DNA from: Lamellibrachia columna
Lineage: Eukaryota > Annelida > Polychaeta > Sabellida > Siboglinidae
Length of the DNA: 64,000 nt
Reading direction: 5' to 3'
Assembly: GCA_963662155.1 (NCBI GenBank)
Contig: OY759272.1
Span: forward strand, 50,232,066-50,296,065
Shown: positions 14,801 through 25,784 of the stretch, piece by piece
Position numbering within the stretch: the stretch's first letter is position 1
Layout of the letters: each line of letters starts with the position of its first letter
Notes under the pieces: generated by a model
The model's input: the letters and a program-made list of their open reading frames with translations, nothing else
What the model was told of the DNA's origin: nothing
Database searches by the model: none
Program-made: the position numbers and the translations under genes

Positions 14801-15698
14801 TAAGGTCACTAAGTTGTAATGTTTACTTACTTATCCTTGTATGCTCTGGTTGGTGCGTACAGGTGTATAAGGTCTCTAAGTTGTAATGTTTACTTACTTA
14901 TCCTTGTATGCTCTGGTTGGTGCGTACACGTGTATAAGGTAATTAAGTTGTAATGGTTACTTACTTATCCTTGTATGCTCTGGTTGGTGCATACAGGTGT
15001 ATAAGGTCACTAAGTTGTAATGTTTACTTACTTATCCTTGTATGCTCTGGTTGGTGCGTACAGGTGTATAAGGTAATTAAGTTGTAATGTTTACTTACTT
15101 ATCCTTGTATGCTCTGGTTGGTGCATACAGGTGTATAAGGTAATTAAGTTGTAATGTTTACTTACTTATCCTTGTATGCTCTGGTTGGTGCATACAGGTG
15201 TATAAGGTCTCTAAGTTGTAATGGTTACTTACTTATCCTTGTATGCTCTGGTTGGTGTGTACAGGTGTATAAGGTCACTAAGTTGTAATGTTTACTTACT
15301 TATCCTTGTATGCTCTGGTTGGTGCATACAGGTGTATAAGGTCATTAAGTTGTAATGTTTACTTACTTATCCTTGTATGCTCTGGTTGGTGTATACAGGT
15401 GTATAAGGTCTCTAAGTTGTAATGTTTACTTACTTATCCTTGTATGCTCTGGTTGGTGCATACAGGTGTATAAGGTAATTAAGTTGTAATGTTTACTTAC
15501 TTATCCTTGTATGCTCTGGTTGGTGCGTACAGGTGTATAAGGTCTCTAAGTTGTAATGTTTACTTACTTATCCTTGTATGCTCTGGTTGGTGCATACAGG
15601 TGTATAAGGTCTCTAAGTTGTAATGTTTACTTACTTATCCTTGCATGCTCTGGTTGGTGCGTACAGGTGTATAAGGTCTCTAAGTTGTAATGTTTACT
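11806..15698. repeat. 67-bp minisatellite, about 58 copies
   Basis: The unit contains TTACTTACTTATCCTTGTAT and GCTCTGGTTGGTGC(A/G)TACAG. Copies vary mainly at GTGCATAC/GTGCGTAC and in the GGT(CACT/CTCT/AATT)AAG segment; some are 66 bp. Runs of the same variant order recur, for example around 13.65-14.35 and 14.35-14.95 kb. Confidence 0.98.
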
Positions 15699-16025
15699 AG
15701 TGGTTAGCATGCGGTAGTGTAGTGGTTAGCACGTGGTAGTGTAGTGGTTAGCACGCGGTAGTGTAGTGGTTAGCACGCGGTAGTGTAGTGGTTATCACGC
15801 GTTAGTGTAGTGGTTAGCACACGGTAGTGTATTGGTTAGCATGTGGTAGTGTAGTGGTTAGCACGTGGTAGTGTAGTGGTTAGCACGTGATAGTGTACTG
15901 GTTAGCACGCGGTAGTGTAGAGGTTAGCATGCGGTAGTGTAGTGGTTAGCACGCGGTAGTGTAGTGGTTAGCACGTGGTAGTGTAGTGGTTAGCACGTGG
16001 TAGTGTAGTGGTTAACACGCGGTAG
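15699..16025 (+). repeat. 22-bp array of tRNA-like A boxes, about 15 copies
   Basis: The unit contains GTAGTGTAGTGGTTAGCACG. This is the 5' part of the tRNA-Val-like SINE that continues at 17440. Most copies keep TAGTGTAGTGG, which fits the RNA polymerase III A-box consensus TRGYNNARNGG. Confidence 0.93.
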
Positions 16026-17439
16026 CAGGGCTTCACGTTTGAAAACAACAGGCGAGCGATTTATCGCTCGCCTAAATATGCCAAATTAATTTAGGCGAGT
16101 GATTTGTTAGTTATTTGTTAGTGATTTTTTACCATGTGGTGGATCCACCATTTCCCATTCGGACTCTGTAGTTGTCGCCAAGAAATTTTAATTGGTGCTT
16201 GTTGGCGCTAACTTTTGTACAAAGAAATAAATGTTTACTTTAGTAAACCCCATTCATTGCAATTGGTGAAAAGGTTTTGAATTGCAACATTTCATTGATC
16301 ACCATAGGCATAGCAAGGCCAGTACCGTGGCAGTGTGCTGTGCCCGGACCGTGGCGTAGCAAGGCCAGTACCGTGGCAGTGTGCTGTGCCCGGACCGTGG
16401 CGTAGCAAGGCCAGTACCGTGGCAGTGTGCTGTGCCCGGACCGTGGCGTAGCAAGGCCAGTACCGTGGCAGTGTGCTGTGCCCGGACCGTGGCGTAGCAA
16501 GGCCAGTACCGTGGCAGTGTGCTGTGCCCGGACCGTGGCGACGACACGGCACTGGTTTCGTGTGCGACTTCGCCTAGCCATAGGCGGTTTGAAAATTGCA
16601 ATTGACATTCACAAATACGCCACGTATAAGAATTAGATGTATAGTCATAACTCATAAATGCAGCTTAGTAGGCAACACCAATATAAACTGGGGTGAAATG
16701 GCATGCTTCCATTGCATCACAATGCTAAACGCACAACTCAAACTCAGTGTGCAAAAAATATGAATTTGTCATCCATACATGAAACAGTGAATCAATGTTA
16801 AATGGTACCGGAGATGTGCATTGTGAATTTATGTGTTCAGAGCGGTTGAAAGACGAAGTGGAACAATTACTAAAATTATTGTTTTCAATATCTGATCAAC
16901 TTTTACACTCCATGTCAACTCATATGCATTTTCAGTAGCTCAAATCCAGGTTATTATTTTTGATTCCCATTACAGCGTTGTCGGTCAATCAGATCGTAGC
17001 AAAATATTGTTGATCCCTTAACTATTCCATAACTGTACATGTATTTTATTCAGTTTGACATACAACAGTATGTGACATTTAAACATAATACACATCAACG
17101 CTAATCAACTCATTTAATAACTTTTTTTATAAACCGCACGGCAGTGTAGCTTCGATGGCGTTCTTGCAATCTTGGTGCAGCGGGCTGCGATCGCCATCCC
17201 CGGTAATGCACTAATGGATGATATGTGAACTCCGAATATTGGCGCCCGAACACTGTGTTATAAAGAGGTTAGACTTTCCTAGTGAATCTAATACTCAAGA
17301 AACTACTTGTCAAGATGAACACTTGCAGGCAGCGAGCGATTTTAACAATTGATGCGAGTGATAAATTGCTCCCTATATTATTGATTTACGCGAGCGATAG
17401 GGAGCGAGAGCGATCGCTCGCTTCAAACGTGATACCCTG
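16026..17439. mobile_element. hAT-like non-autonomous DNA transposon
   Basis: The left end is CAGGGCTTCACGTTTGAA (16026). The right end read inward is CAGGGTATCACGTTTGAA (17439), with two mismatches in 18. The flanks CGGTAG (16020-16025) and CGGTAG (17440 on, sharing the boundary bases) suggest a target duplication of about 6 bp, though the flank is itself repetitive. Inside both ends lie clusters of GCGAGCGAT-type subterminal motifs, including hairpins such as GGCGAGCGATTTATCGCTCG. No transposase frame remains. It interrupts the A-box array and SINE. The rest of its interior, 16546-17330, is unique sequence. Confidence 0.82.
16300..16545. repeat. 46-bp GC-rich minisatellite, 5 copies, inside the hAT-like element
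   Basis: The unit contains GCAAGGCCAGTACCGTGGCA and TGCTGTGCCCGGACCGTGGC. Its GC content is far above its surroundings. The overlapping open frames on both strands are repeat artefacts. Confidence 0.96.
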
Positions 17440-17637
17440 CGGTAGTGTAGTGGTTAGCACATCCGCTTTACATGACAGAATTCTGAGTTCAAGACCCGCA
17501 CCGGGCATGGGTATGTTTGGTGTAAAAACCTGGCTCTCAACATTGGAGACTGAGTATCTCTCGTGACTTGGATGATCACGTTAACGTTGGTCCCATCTCA
17601 TTTAATCGGGGATGTAAAAGAACCATTGAGGACGACA
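17440..17637 (+). mobile_element. tRNA-Val-like SINE
   Basis: The head reads GGTAGTGTAGTGGTTAGCAC, matching the 5' half of tRNA-Val (GTAGTGTAGTGGTTATCAC). A B-box-like GAGTTCAAGACCC follows about 35 nt later, then GCACCGGGC. The head is followed by a tRNA-unrelated body (about 17510-17637) that ends where a 15-bp array starts. There is no CCA end and the acceptor stem is not intact, so it is not a functional tRNA. Confidence 0.8.
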
Positions 17638-17640
17638 TGC

Positions 17641-17815
17641 ACCCTGGCAGTGACCACCCTGGCAGTGACCACCCTGGCAGTGACCACCCTGGCAGTGACC
17701 ACCCTGGCCGTGACCACCATGGCCGTGACCACCCTGGCAGTGACCACCCTGGCAGTGACCACCCTGGCAGTGACCACCCTGGCAGTGACCACCCTGGCAG
17801 TGACCATCCTCAGTG
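17641..17815. repeat. 15-bp minisatellite, about 12 copies
   Basis: The unit is ACCCTGGCAGTGACC. It begins at the 3' end of the SINE body. Confidence 0.96.
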
Positions 17816-18224
17816 ACTGCCTATAAAGGTCAGCTTGGCAACAATGTTCTGTAAAAGGCTGGTTAGTTGAATGAGACTTTGAAACACCAGACAGTTGTAG
17901 TAACCACAGCATACAGACTAGTCAGTTAATAGAGCGTTGCCGAGTGCTCGAAACAACTAGAACTAGAACTAATTTAGGAAGTAATTCTTCTATGAAGGTT
18001 TGGTAATTCTCAATGATATCTCTAGGAGGTCAGTATATGTTTCCAAGTTTTTGTTGTTACTTCAATAAATTGTTCTTTCCATATGTTTGACTTTTTATAG
18101 ATATCTAACAATTTATAGTTGTATCTGTTAGATATACTTAGACATATTGCCAGGCCAGCGTGGCCACTGAATATTTTGCCTTGGGATATCGAAGTTTAAC
18201 CATCTACTTGTAACAAAGAAAAAG
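17816..18224. other. unique intronic sequence
   Basis: Nothing was recognised apart from AT-rich patches. Confidence 0.5.
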
Positions 18225-18500
18225 ACAGTTGTGACATGACCACGAGTGTTCACAGTTGTGACATGACCACGAGTGTTCACAGTTGTGACATGACCACAAG
18301 TGTTCACAGTTGTGACATGACCATGAGTGTTCACAGTTGTGACATGACCATGAGTGTTCACAGTTGTGACATGACCACGAGTGTTCACAGTTGTGACATG
18401 ACCATGAGTGTTCACAGTTGTGACATGACCATGAGTGTTCACAGTTGTGACATGACCACGAGTGTTCACAGTTGTTACATGACCACGAGTGTTCACAGTA
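18225..18500. repeat. 27-bp minisatellite, about 10 copies
   Basis: The unit contains CATGACCACGAGTGTTCACA, related to the array at 9035. A GCATGCACGC-type microsatellite (18555-18600) follows and reaches to within about 5 bp of the RGS exon donor. Confidence 0.96.
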
Positions 18501-18609
18501 ATTATTACAAGATTGTATCAATGTTTTGATGATTACAGCACGAGGACATTTTGAATGCATGCCCGCATGCACGCCCGCACGCATGCATGCACACATGCAT
18601 GCCACTAAC

Positions 18610-18773
18610 CTCATGGGGTGCCTGCACAGCAATGAAGTCTGTGTAGATGCGCTGAGCCTCAGTGTTGAGTTTGTTTGAGTGGACGTTCTTGTAGTCCTCG
18701 CAGGCAATCCAGAACTCTATGTTCTCCTCGCTAAACTCTGTCCGCAGAAACTCACGGAACAAGTCGAGACCCT
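18610..18773 (-). CDS. RGS3: RGS3-like protein, core RGS-domain exon
   Basis: Exon of 164 nt. The acceptor is TGTTGTCTTCAG before AGGGTCTCGAC and the donor is CATGAG before GTTAGTGGC. It completes Gln324 and encodes residues 325-378, ending in phase 0. The sequence LRTEFSEENIEFWIACEDY is the hallmark helix pair of R4 RGS proteins, followed by an AQRIYTDFIAVQAPHE helix. Glu340-Asn341 match the Glu-Asn pair of RGS4 that packs on the G-alpha switch regions, so GTPase-activating function is expected to be intact. RGS proteins of this class bind activated Gi/Gq alpha subunits at the plasma membrane and speed GTP hydrolysis, which shortens GPCR signals. The intron after it (9.7 kb) carries a 27-bp array, a SINE, a hAT-like element and a dead LINE. 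Confidence 0.96.
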
Positions 18774-18884
18774 CTGAAGACAACATCCAACTGCTGAGGC
18801 TTTACATGATCAAATATAACAATGGATAATTTGATCAACACTTCAGCAGAACTACACTTCAGCAGTGAAGATAATCCTACTGAC

Positions 18885-19648
18885 ACAAGCTAAGAGAGCC
18901 TTGCTGTGTGAACTACAGGCCCTTGATGTGTGAACTACAGGGCATTGTTGTGTGAACTACAGGGCCTTGATGTGTGAACTACAGGGCATTGTTGTGTGAA
19001 CTACAGGGCCTTGCTGTGTGAACTACAGCGCCTTGATGTATAAACTACAGGGCATTGTTGTGCGAACTACAGTGCCTTGATGTATGAACTACAGGACCTT
19101 GCTGTGTGAACTACAGGGCCTTGATGTATGAACTACAGGACCTTCATGTGTGAACTACAGGGCCTTGATGTATGAACTACAGGGCCTTGCTGTGTGAACT
19201 ACAGCGCCTTATGTGAACTATATGGCCTTGATGTATGAACAACAGGGCCTTGATGTATGAACTACAGGGCCTTAATGTGTGAACTACAGGGCCTTGTGTG
19301 AACTACAGGGCCTTGTTGTGTGAACTACAGGGCCTTGCTGTATGAACTACAGGGCCTTGATGTGTGAACTATAGGGCCTTGTTGTGTGAACTACAGGGCC
19401 TTGCTGTGTGAACTACAGGGCCTTGATGTATAAACTACAGGGTCTTGTTGTGCGAACTACAGGGCCTTGATGTATGAACTACAGGACTTTGATGTGTGAA
19501 CTACAGGGCCTTGATGTATGAACTAAAGGGCCTTGATGTATGAACTACAGGGCCTTGCTGTGTGAACTACAGCGCCTTATGTGAACTATATGGCCTTGAT
19601 GTGTAAACTACAGGGCCTTGTTATGCGAACTACAGGGTTTTGTTGCGT
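18885..19648. repeat. 23-bp minisatellite, about 33 copies
   Basis: The unit contains GTGAACTACAGGGCCTTGAT. It fills most of the 0.9-kb intron between two RGS exons. Confidence 0.96.
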
Positions 19649-19687
19649 GAATGGCAACGGCTGTTTTCGATGTAGTTGGCTACTTAC

Positions 19688-19833
19688 GTTTGTCCATGAG
19701 TAAATTTTCAAACGATTTACTCCAGTGCAGTGCGCTTTCAGGCGAGGCCTTGTACTTGGCGTCTTTGCTTGAGAGCGCTGTGTCAGTGTGGCGCCGGCGC
19801 AAGAACGACAACTTATCTTTAACGTCTTTTGCC
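19688..19833 (-). CDS. RGS3: RGS3-like protein, exon with the start of the RGS domain
   Basis: Exon of 146 nt. The acceptor is ATGTTACAG before GGCAAAAGAC and the donor is GACAAAC before GTAAGTAGCC. It completes the split Leu codon, encodes residues 276-323 and ends one base into a Gln codon. The start, LAKDVKDKLSFLRRR, closely matches the LAKDMKNKL-FRRR segment just upstream of the RGS domain in RGS3; this is the main reason for choosing RGS3 within the R4 subfamily. Residues ESALHWSKSFENLLMDK correspond to the first helix of the RGS fold (family pattern: W-x-x-S-h-E-x-L-L). A 23-bp minisatellite begins about 40 nt inside the following 0.9-kb intron. No disruption is seen. Confidence 0.92.
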
Positions 19834-20092
19834 CTGTAACATAACGTGTTAAACATACCTTAATATCAAAGACAATCCATAACGTCTGTAACATCAGTAA
19901 ACGAATGATCATGTTTGTAACATCAGCAACAGATCAAGTTTATGACAGGTTCACCAACAGACTGTCATATGTGTAACAATACATTACGTCTACAAGATCA
20001 ATACTATTTCCATACCATCAAGGTCACAGACCAGGACATTTGTAACAATATCAAATCTGTATGACCAACAACAAGCCATCAAGTTTGTAAAC

Positions 20093-20158
20093 GCACGCAG
20101 GCAGGCATGCATGCACTCAGGCACGCACGTACGCACGCATGCACGCACGCACGCACAG
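20093..20158. repeat. GCAC/GCAG microsatellite
   Basis: Runs of GCACGCACGCAC with GCATGCATGC interruptions. Confidence 0.92.
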
Positions 20159-20202
20159 TAACAGTGCAATCAGGCAGTTATGGCAGCATGAATGTTTCAT
20201 TT

Positions 20203-21625
20203 TCATAATTCAACGATAATGATACTTAGTGTGTGCAGTCAATAGTTGGAGAAGACTTGGAAGGAGATTGAGAAGGAGAGGTCACTACAATACATAATTC
20301 AACGATAATGATACTTAGTGTGTGCAGTCAATAGTTGGAGAAGATTGGAAGGAGATTGAGAAGGAGAGGTCACTACAATACATAATTCAACGATAATGAT
20401 ACTTAGTGTGTGCAGTCAATAGTTGGAGAAGACTTGGAAGGAGATTGAGAAGGAGACGTCACTACAATACATAATTCAACGATAATGATACTTAGTGTGT
20501 GCAGTCAATAGTTGGAGAAGATTGGAAGGAGATTGAGAAGGAGAGGTCACTACAATACATAATTCAACGATAATGATACTTAGTGTTTGCAGTCAATAGT
20601 TGGAGAAGATTGGAAGGAGATTGAGAAGGAGAGGTCACTACAATACATAATTCAACGATAATGATACTTAGTGTGTGCAGTCAATAGTTGGAGAAGACTT
20701 GGAAGGAGATTGAGAAGGAGAGGTCACTACAATACATAATTCAACGATAATGATACTTAGTGTTTGCAGTCAATAGTTGGAGAAGATTGGAAGGAGATTG
20801 AGAAGGAGACGTTACTACAATACATAATTCAACGATAATGATACTTAGTGTGTGCAGTCAATAGTTGGAGAAGATTGGAAGGAGATTGAGAAGGAGAGGT
20901 CACTACAATACATAATTCAACGATAATGATACTTAGTGTTTGCAGTCAATAGTTGGAGAAGACTTGGAAGGAGATTGAGAAGGAGAGGTCACTACAATAC
21001 ATAATTCAACGATAATGATACTTAGTGTGTGCAGTCAATAGTTGGAGAAGACTTGGAAGGAGATTGAGAAGGAGAGGTCACTACAATACATAATTCAACG
21101 ATAATGATACTTAGTGTGTGCAGTCAATAGTTGGAGAAGACTTGGAAGGAGATTGAGAAGGAGAGGTCACTACAATACATAATTCAACGATAATGATACT
21201 TAGTGTGTGCAGTCAATAGTTGGAGAAGACTTGGAAGGAGATTGAGAAGGAGACGTCACTACAATACATAATTCAACGATAATGATACTTAGTGTGTGCA
21301 GTCAATAGTTGGAGAAGACTTGGAAGGAGATTGAGAAGGAGAGGTCACTACAATACATAATTCAACGATAATGATACTTAGTGTGTGCAGTCAATAGTTG
21401 GAGAAGACTTGGAAGGAGATTGAGAAGGAGAGGTCACTACAATACATAATTCAACGATAATGATACTTAGTGTGTGCAGTCAATAGTTGGAGAAGACTTG
21501 GAAGGAGATTGAGAAGGAGACGTCACTACAATACATAATTCAACGATAATGATACTTAGTGTGTGCAGTCAATAGTTGGAGAAGACTTGGAAGGAGATTG
21601 AGAAGGAGACGTCACTACAATACAA
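20203..21625. repeat. 87-89-bp minisatellite, about 16 copies
   Basis: The unit contains AATTCAACGATAATGATACT and GTGTGCAGTCAATAGTTGGA. Copies vary at AGACTTGG/AGATTGG, GAGGTCAC/GACGTCAC and GTGTGCAG/GTTTGCAG. Confidence 0.97.
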
Positions 21626-21775
21626 AGCCCTTTTTCACCAAGTACTTTTACTAAAAATGGAAGGCACTACTACTACTAATTATATTTCTTTTGCAATCAA
21701 AAAAAGATTGAATAAAAGTACAGGTACAAAACATGCATTTGCTAACAATTATATGTGTACATTTTCGGTTAGAAA

Positions 21776-21900
21776 CTATCTTACCTACAATACATTTATC
21801 TTACCTACAATACATTTATCTTACCTACAATACATTTATCTTACCTACAATACATTTATCTTACCTACAATACATTTATCTTACCTACAATACATTTATC
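21776..21900. repeat. 20-bp minisatellite, 6 copies
   Basis: The unit is CTTACCTACAATACATTTAT. All copies appear identical. Confidence 0.97.
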
Positions 21901-22029
21901 CTTGGCACTTTAATTTTTTACTTGTCTCATTTCAGCACATTTCGCAAAAAAATCACCTAATAGCGACTGTGACATGCTAGCTCATTTGTACAAATGTGAC
22001 ATGCTAGCTCATTTGTACAAATGTGTTAT

Positions 22030-23628
22030 TTTGTTTTAATTAAATCATTGGACGAACTAGTGGAAATGTGACAATGGCGAATCAGTGGAAGTGTGACATT
22101 GACAAACTAGTAGAATTGTGACATTGACAAACTAGTGGAAGTGTGACATTGACAAACAAATGGAAGTGTGGCATTGATGAACTAGTGAAAGTGTGACATT
22201 AACAAACTAGTGAAGTGTGGCATTGACAAACTAGTGGAAGTGTGACATTGACAAACTAGTTGAAGTGTGACATTGACAAACTAGTGGAAGTGTGACATTG
22301 ACGAATCAGTGGAAGTGTGACATTGACAAACTAGTAGAAGTGTGACATTGACAAACTAGTGGAAGTGTGACATTGACGAACTAGTGGAAGTGTGACATTG
22401 ACAAACAAGTGGAAGTGTGACATTTACAAACAAGTGGAAGTGTGACATCAACAAATTAGTGGACGTGTGACATTGACGAACTAGTGGAAGTGTGACATTG
22501 ACGAACTAGTGGAAGAGTGACATCGACGAACTAGTGGAAGTGTGACATTGACGAACTAGTGGAAGTGTGACATCGACGAACTAGTGGAAGTGTGGCATCG
22601 ACGAACTAGTGGAAGTGTGGCATCGACGAACTAGTGGAAGTGTGACATTAACGAACTAGTGGAAGTGTGACATTGACAAACAAGTGGAAGTGTGACATCA
22701 ACAAATTAGTGGACGTGTGACATTGACGAACTAGTGGAAGTGTGACATCGACGAACTAGTGGAAGAGTGACATCGACGAACTAGTGGAAGTGTGACATTG
22801 ACGAACTAGTGGAAGTGTGACATCGACGAACTAGTGGAAGTGTGGCATATACGAACTAGTGGAAGTGTGACATTGACGAACTAGTGGAAGTGTGACATTG
22901 ACAAACAAGTGGAAGTGTGGCATTGACAAACTAGTGGAAGTGTGACATTGACGAACTAGTGGAAGTGTGACATTGACGAACAAGTGGAAGTGTGACATTG
23001 ACGAACTAGTGGAAGTGTGACAACGACGAACTAGTGGAAGTGTGACATTGACAAACTAGTGGAAGTGTGACATTGACGAACTAGTGGAAGTGTGACATTG
23101 ACAAACAAGTGGAAGTGTGACATTGACAAACTAGTGGAAGTGCGACATTGACGAACTAGTGGAAGTGTGATATTGACGAACTAGTGGAAGTGTGACATCG
23201 ACGAACTAATGACTGTGTGACATTGACAAACTATTGGAAGTGTGACATTGACGAACTAGTGGAAGCGTGACATCAACAAATTAGTGGAAGTGTGACATTG
23301 ACGAACTAGTAGAAGCGTGACATTGACAAACTAGTAGAAGTGTGACATTGACGAACTAGTAGAAGTGTGACATTGGCGAACTAGTGGATATGTGACATTG
23401 ACGAATTAGTAGAAGTGTGACATTGACTAACTAGTGGAAGTGTGACATTGACGAACTAGTGGAAGTGTGACATTGATGAACTATTTGAAGTGTGACATTG
23501 ACGAACTATTGGAAGTATGACATTGACGAACTAGTGGAAGTGTGACATTGACAAACTAGTGGAAGTGTGATATTGACGAACTAGTAGAGGTATGGCATTG
23601 ACGAACTAGTGGAAGTGTGACATTGGCG
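22030..23628. repeat. 25-bp minisatellite, about 64 copies, abutting an exon donor
   Basis: The unit contains GAACTAGTGGAAGTGTGACA. The last copy (ATTGGCGA before CTCAC) ends at about intron position +7 of the donor at 23634. Confidence 0.97.
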
Positions 23629-23634
23629 ACTCAC

Positions 23635-23771
23635 AGACTCTTCTTCTTTGTCTTGAGACTGCCGCTTGACGACTTCTTGTCGCCGGCCAGAGGCTCATCA
23701 GTGTCGGAGCTGGACGAGTGTCTGTCCATAGAGCTCTGGCCACCGTCCACTGACCTCCGACCCTTAGCTAA
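23635..23771 (-). CDS. RGS3: RGS3-like protein, linker exon
   Basis: Exon of 137 nt. The acceptor is GTGTTGCAG before TTAGCTAAG and the donor is AAGAGTCT before GTGAGTCGCC. It starts in phase 0 and ends two bases into a Leu codon that the next exon completes. It encodes residues 230-274 of the part visible here: LAKGRRSVDGG, a Ser-rich acidic stretch (DRHSSSSDTDEPLAGDKK) and a basic end (SLKTKKKS). This is a low-complexity linker of the kind found ahead of the RGS domain in RGS3-type proteins; no fold can be assigned. The intron after it is 3.8 kb, and a 25-bp minisatellite fills it from about nucleotide +7. Exon status is supported by both splice sites and by exact phase compatibility on both sides. 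Another exon could be hidden in the 27.6-kb upstream intron. Confidence 0.8.
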
Positions 23772-23969
23772 CTGCAACACACAGGAACAGGAACTAATTC
23801 AGATGTGACATTGTGACATGTACTCACAGATGCATTGTGACATATACTCACATAATGACACAGATACATTGTGACATGTACTCACAGATACATTGTGACA
23901 TGTACTCACAGATACATAAAGCAATGCATTCAATTTATACCCTAACCCTCCAACATTCATTGTTCACTA

Positions 23970-24412
23970 CACTTTGTCCTGGCAGACCTGTTCATGCAAA
24001 CACCATTTCAACTTTGCCCTGGCAGACCTGTTCATGCAAACACCATTTCAACTTTGCCCTGGCAGACCTGTTCATGCAAACACCATTTCAACTTTGCCCT
24101 GGCAGACCTGTTCATGCAAACACCATTTCAACTTTGCCCTGGCAGACCTGTTCATGCAAACACCATTTCAACTTTGCCCTGGCAGACCTGTTCATGCAAA
24201 CACCATTTCAACTTTGCCCTGGCAGACCTGTTCATGCAAACACCATTTCAACTTTGCCCTGGCAGACCTGTTCATGCAAACACCATTTCAACTTTGCCCT
24301 GGCAGACCTGTTCATGCAAACACCGTTTCAACTTTGCCCTGGCAGACCTGTTCATGCAAACACCATTTCAACTTTGCCCTGGCAGACCTGTTCATGCAAA
24401 CACCGTTTCAAC
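23970..24412. repeat. 40-bp minisatellite, about 11 copies, nearly identical
   Basis: The unit contains CCCTGGCAGACCTGTTCATG. Only CACCATTTC/CACCGTTTC and the first copy vary. All three forward frames are open for 160-202 codons because of the repeat. Confidence 0.97.
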
Positions 24413-24496
24413 TTCTATTGAAGCATCCAACCAGGCTACAATTTGCAGCATGGTTGGATTGTCAATTGCTGCGTGAAAGCTGTTTTGTATAATTCT

Positions 24497-24706
24497 ATTA
24501 CTGGCATCCACCACTGTCTATTGCCAGCTACTCATTTACACAGCAAACTATTACTGGCATCCACCACTGTCTATTGCCAGCTACTCATTTACACAGCAAA
24601 CTATTACTGGCATCCACCACTGTCTATTGCCAGCTACTCATTTACACAGCAAACTATTACTGGCATCCACCACTGTCTATTGCCAGCTACTCATTTACAC
24701 AGCAAA
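24497..24706. repeat. 53-bp minisatellite, 4 copies
   Basis: The unit contains ATTACTGGCATCCACCACTG and GCTACTCATTTACACAGCAA. Copies are essentially identical. Confidence 0.97.
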
Positions 24707-24949
24707 CTGAGGTAAAGTGGGGTCAACAAAACTGGCCAAGCTTCAAAACAGTGGCAAGAGAATATGAACAAGCATCCTGTCAGTTGAGACTTGAGAGGGC
24801 AATGTTCTTCCACTATGGGACATACGTAGACAGGTAGTTTAGAGACTTGTCTGCAGATGTTTAGCCCTGGTAATTAGTGCCTGGTAATTAGCGCCTTACA
24901 TTTTACTATGAGAAATAATTTAGAACGGTCTCAGGGTGCAATGCCTGCA

Positions 24950-25305
24950 TGGCATCTGACATCCTATCTTTAGGACCACTGAAAGCACTGAAGTCTGCCA
25001 CACACTGCATGGCATCCTATCTTTAGGACCACTGAAAGCACTGAAGTCTGCCACACACTACATGGCATCCTATCTTTAGGACCACTGAAAGCACTGAAGT
25101 CTGCCACACACTGCATGGCATCCTATCTTTAGGACCATTGAAAGCACTTGAAGTCTGCCACACACTGCATGGCATCCTATCTTTAGAACAACTGAAAGCA
25201 CTGAAGTCTGCCACACACTGCACTTTGTGTTGCATCTCCTTGGATGGGTGATGAAACATCCCCTTGGATGGGTGATGAAACATCCCCTTGGATGGGTGAT
25301 GAAAC
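24950..25305. repeat. 53-bp minisatellite, left block, plus a 24-bp triplicate
   Basis: The unit contains GCATGGCATCCTATCTTTAG and GAAGTCTGCCACACACTGC. Three copies of a 24-bp unit (CCTTGGATGGGTGATGAAAC) follow at 25233-25305. Confidence 0.95.
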
Positions 25306-25784
25306 ACATAAAAAAGCAAGAGGAGTAAATACTCTTAAATAATACAGCTGTAGCACCTGACCAGGCACACTCACAGTTCAGCTTATTCACTGACTGACAA
25401 TGCTGGACATTAACACTGTTCAAACAACTGTCTGGACCTGACTAGAAGCTTTCTTTGATATTGGTTGGGTGAACTTGGGTCCCTGGCAGAGTGGCTGTGT
25501 CTAATGGGCATTGTGATCATCAAAGCTAATTGTTACTCCTGACAGCAAGCCAGTGGCAGTCACCACCTGATTGCATAAAATAATATACCCAATAAAAAAG
25601 TTAACTGAAAGTTAATTGTGATTTTTTTAAATTAAATTAACCTCTTCCAGTAAAGTTAACTAATTAAATTTAATTAATTTATGATTATCTAGAAAGTTAA
25701 TTAATTAAATTAAATTAACTTAATTGAGTTAATTGAATTAACAAATTAACAATTGAAATTAACCCATGCCTGCGGCATGGCATC
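25306..25784. other. unique sequence with a TTAATTAA-rich block
   Basis: 25306-25574 is unique. 25575-25765 is almost pure A/T with many self-complementary TTAATTAA and AAATTAAATTAA words. It separates the two blocks of the 53/54-bp array. Confidence 0.7.

Noticed and set aside
11806..15698. Possible centromeric or major satellite
   Set aside because: The 67-bp array is under 4 kb and sits inside an intron among unrelated arrays; it looks like a local minisatellite.
17440..17510. A genuine tRNA-Val gene
   Set aside because: The acceptor stem and B-box arm are degenerate and a non-tRNA body follows; it fits a SINE head.
22030..24412. CRISPR-like arrays
   Set aside because: Units are head-to-tail with no unique spacers, and the DNA is eukaryotic.
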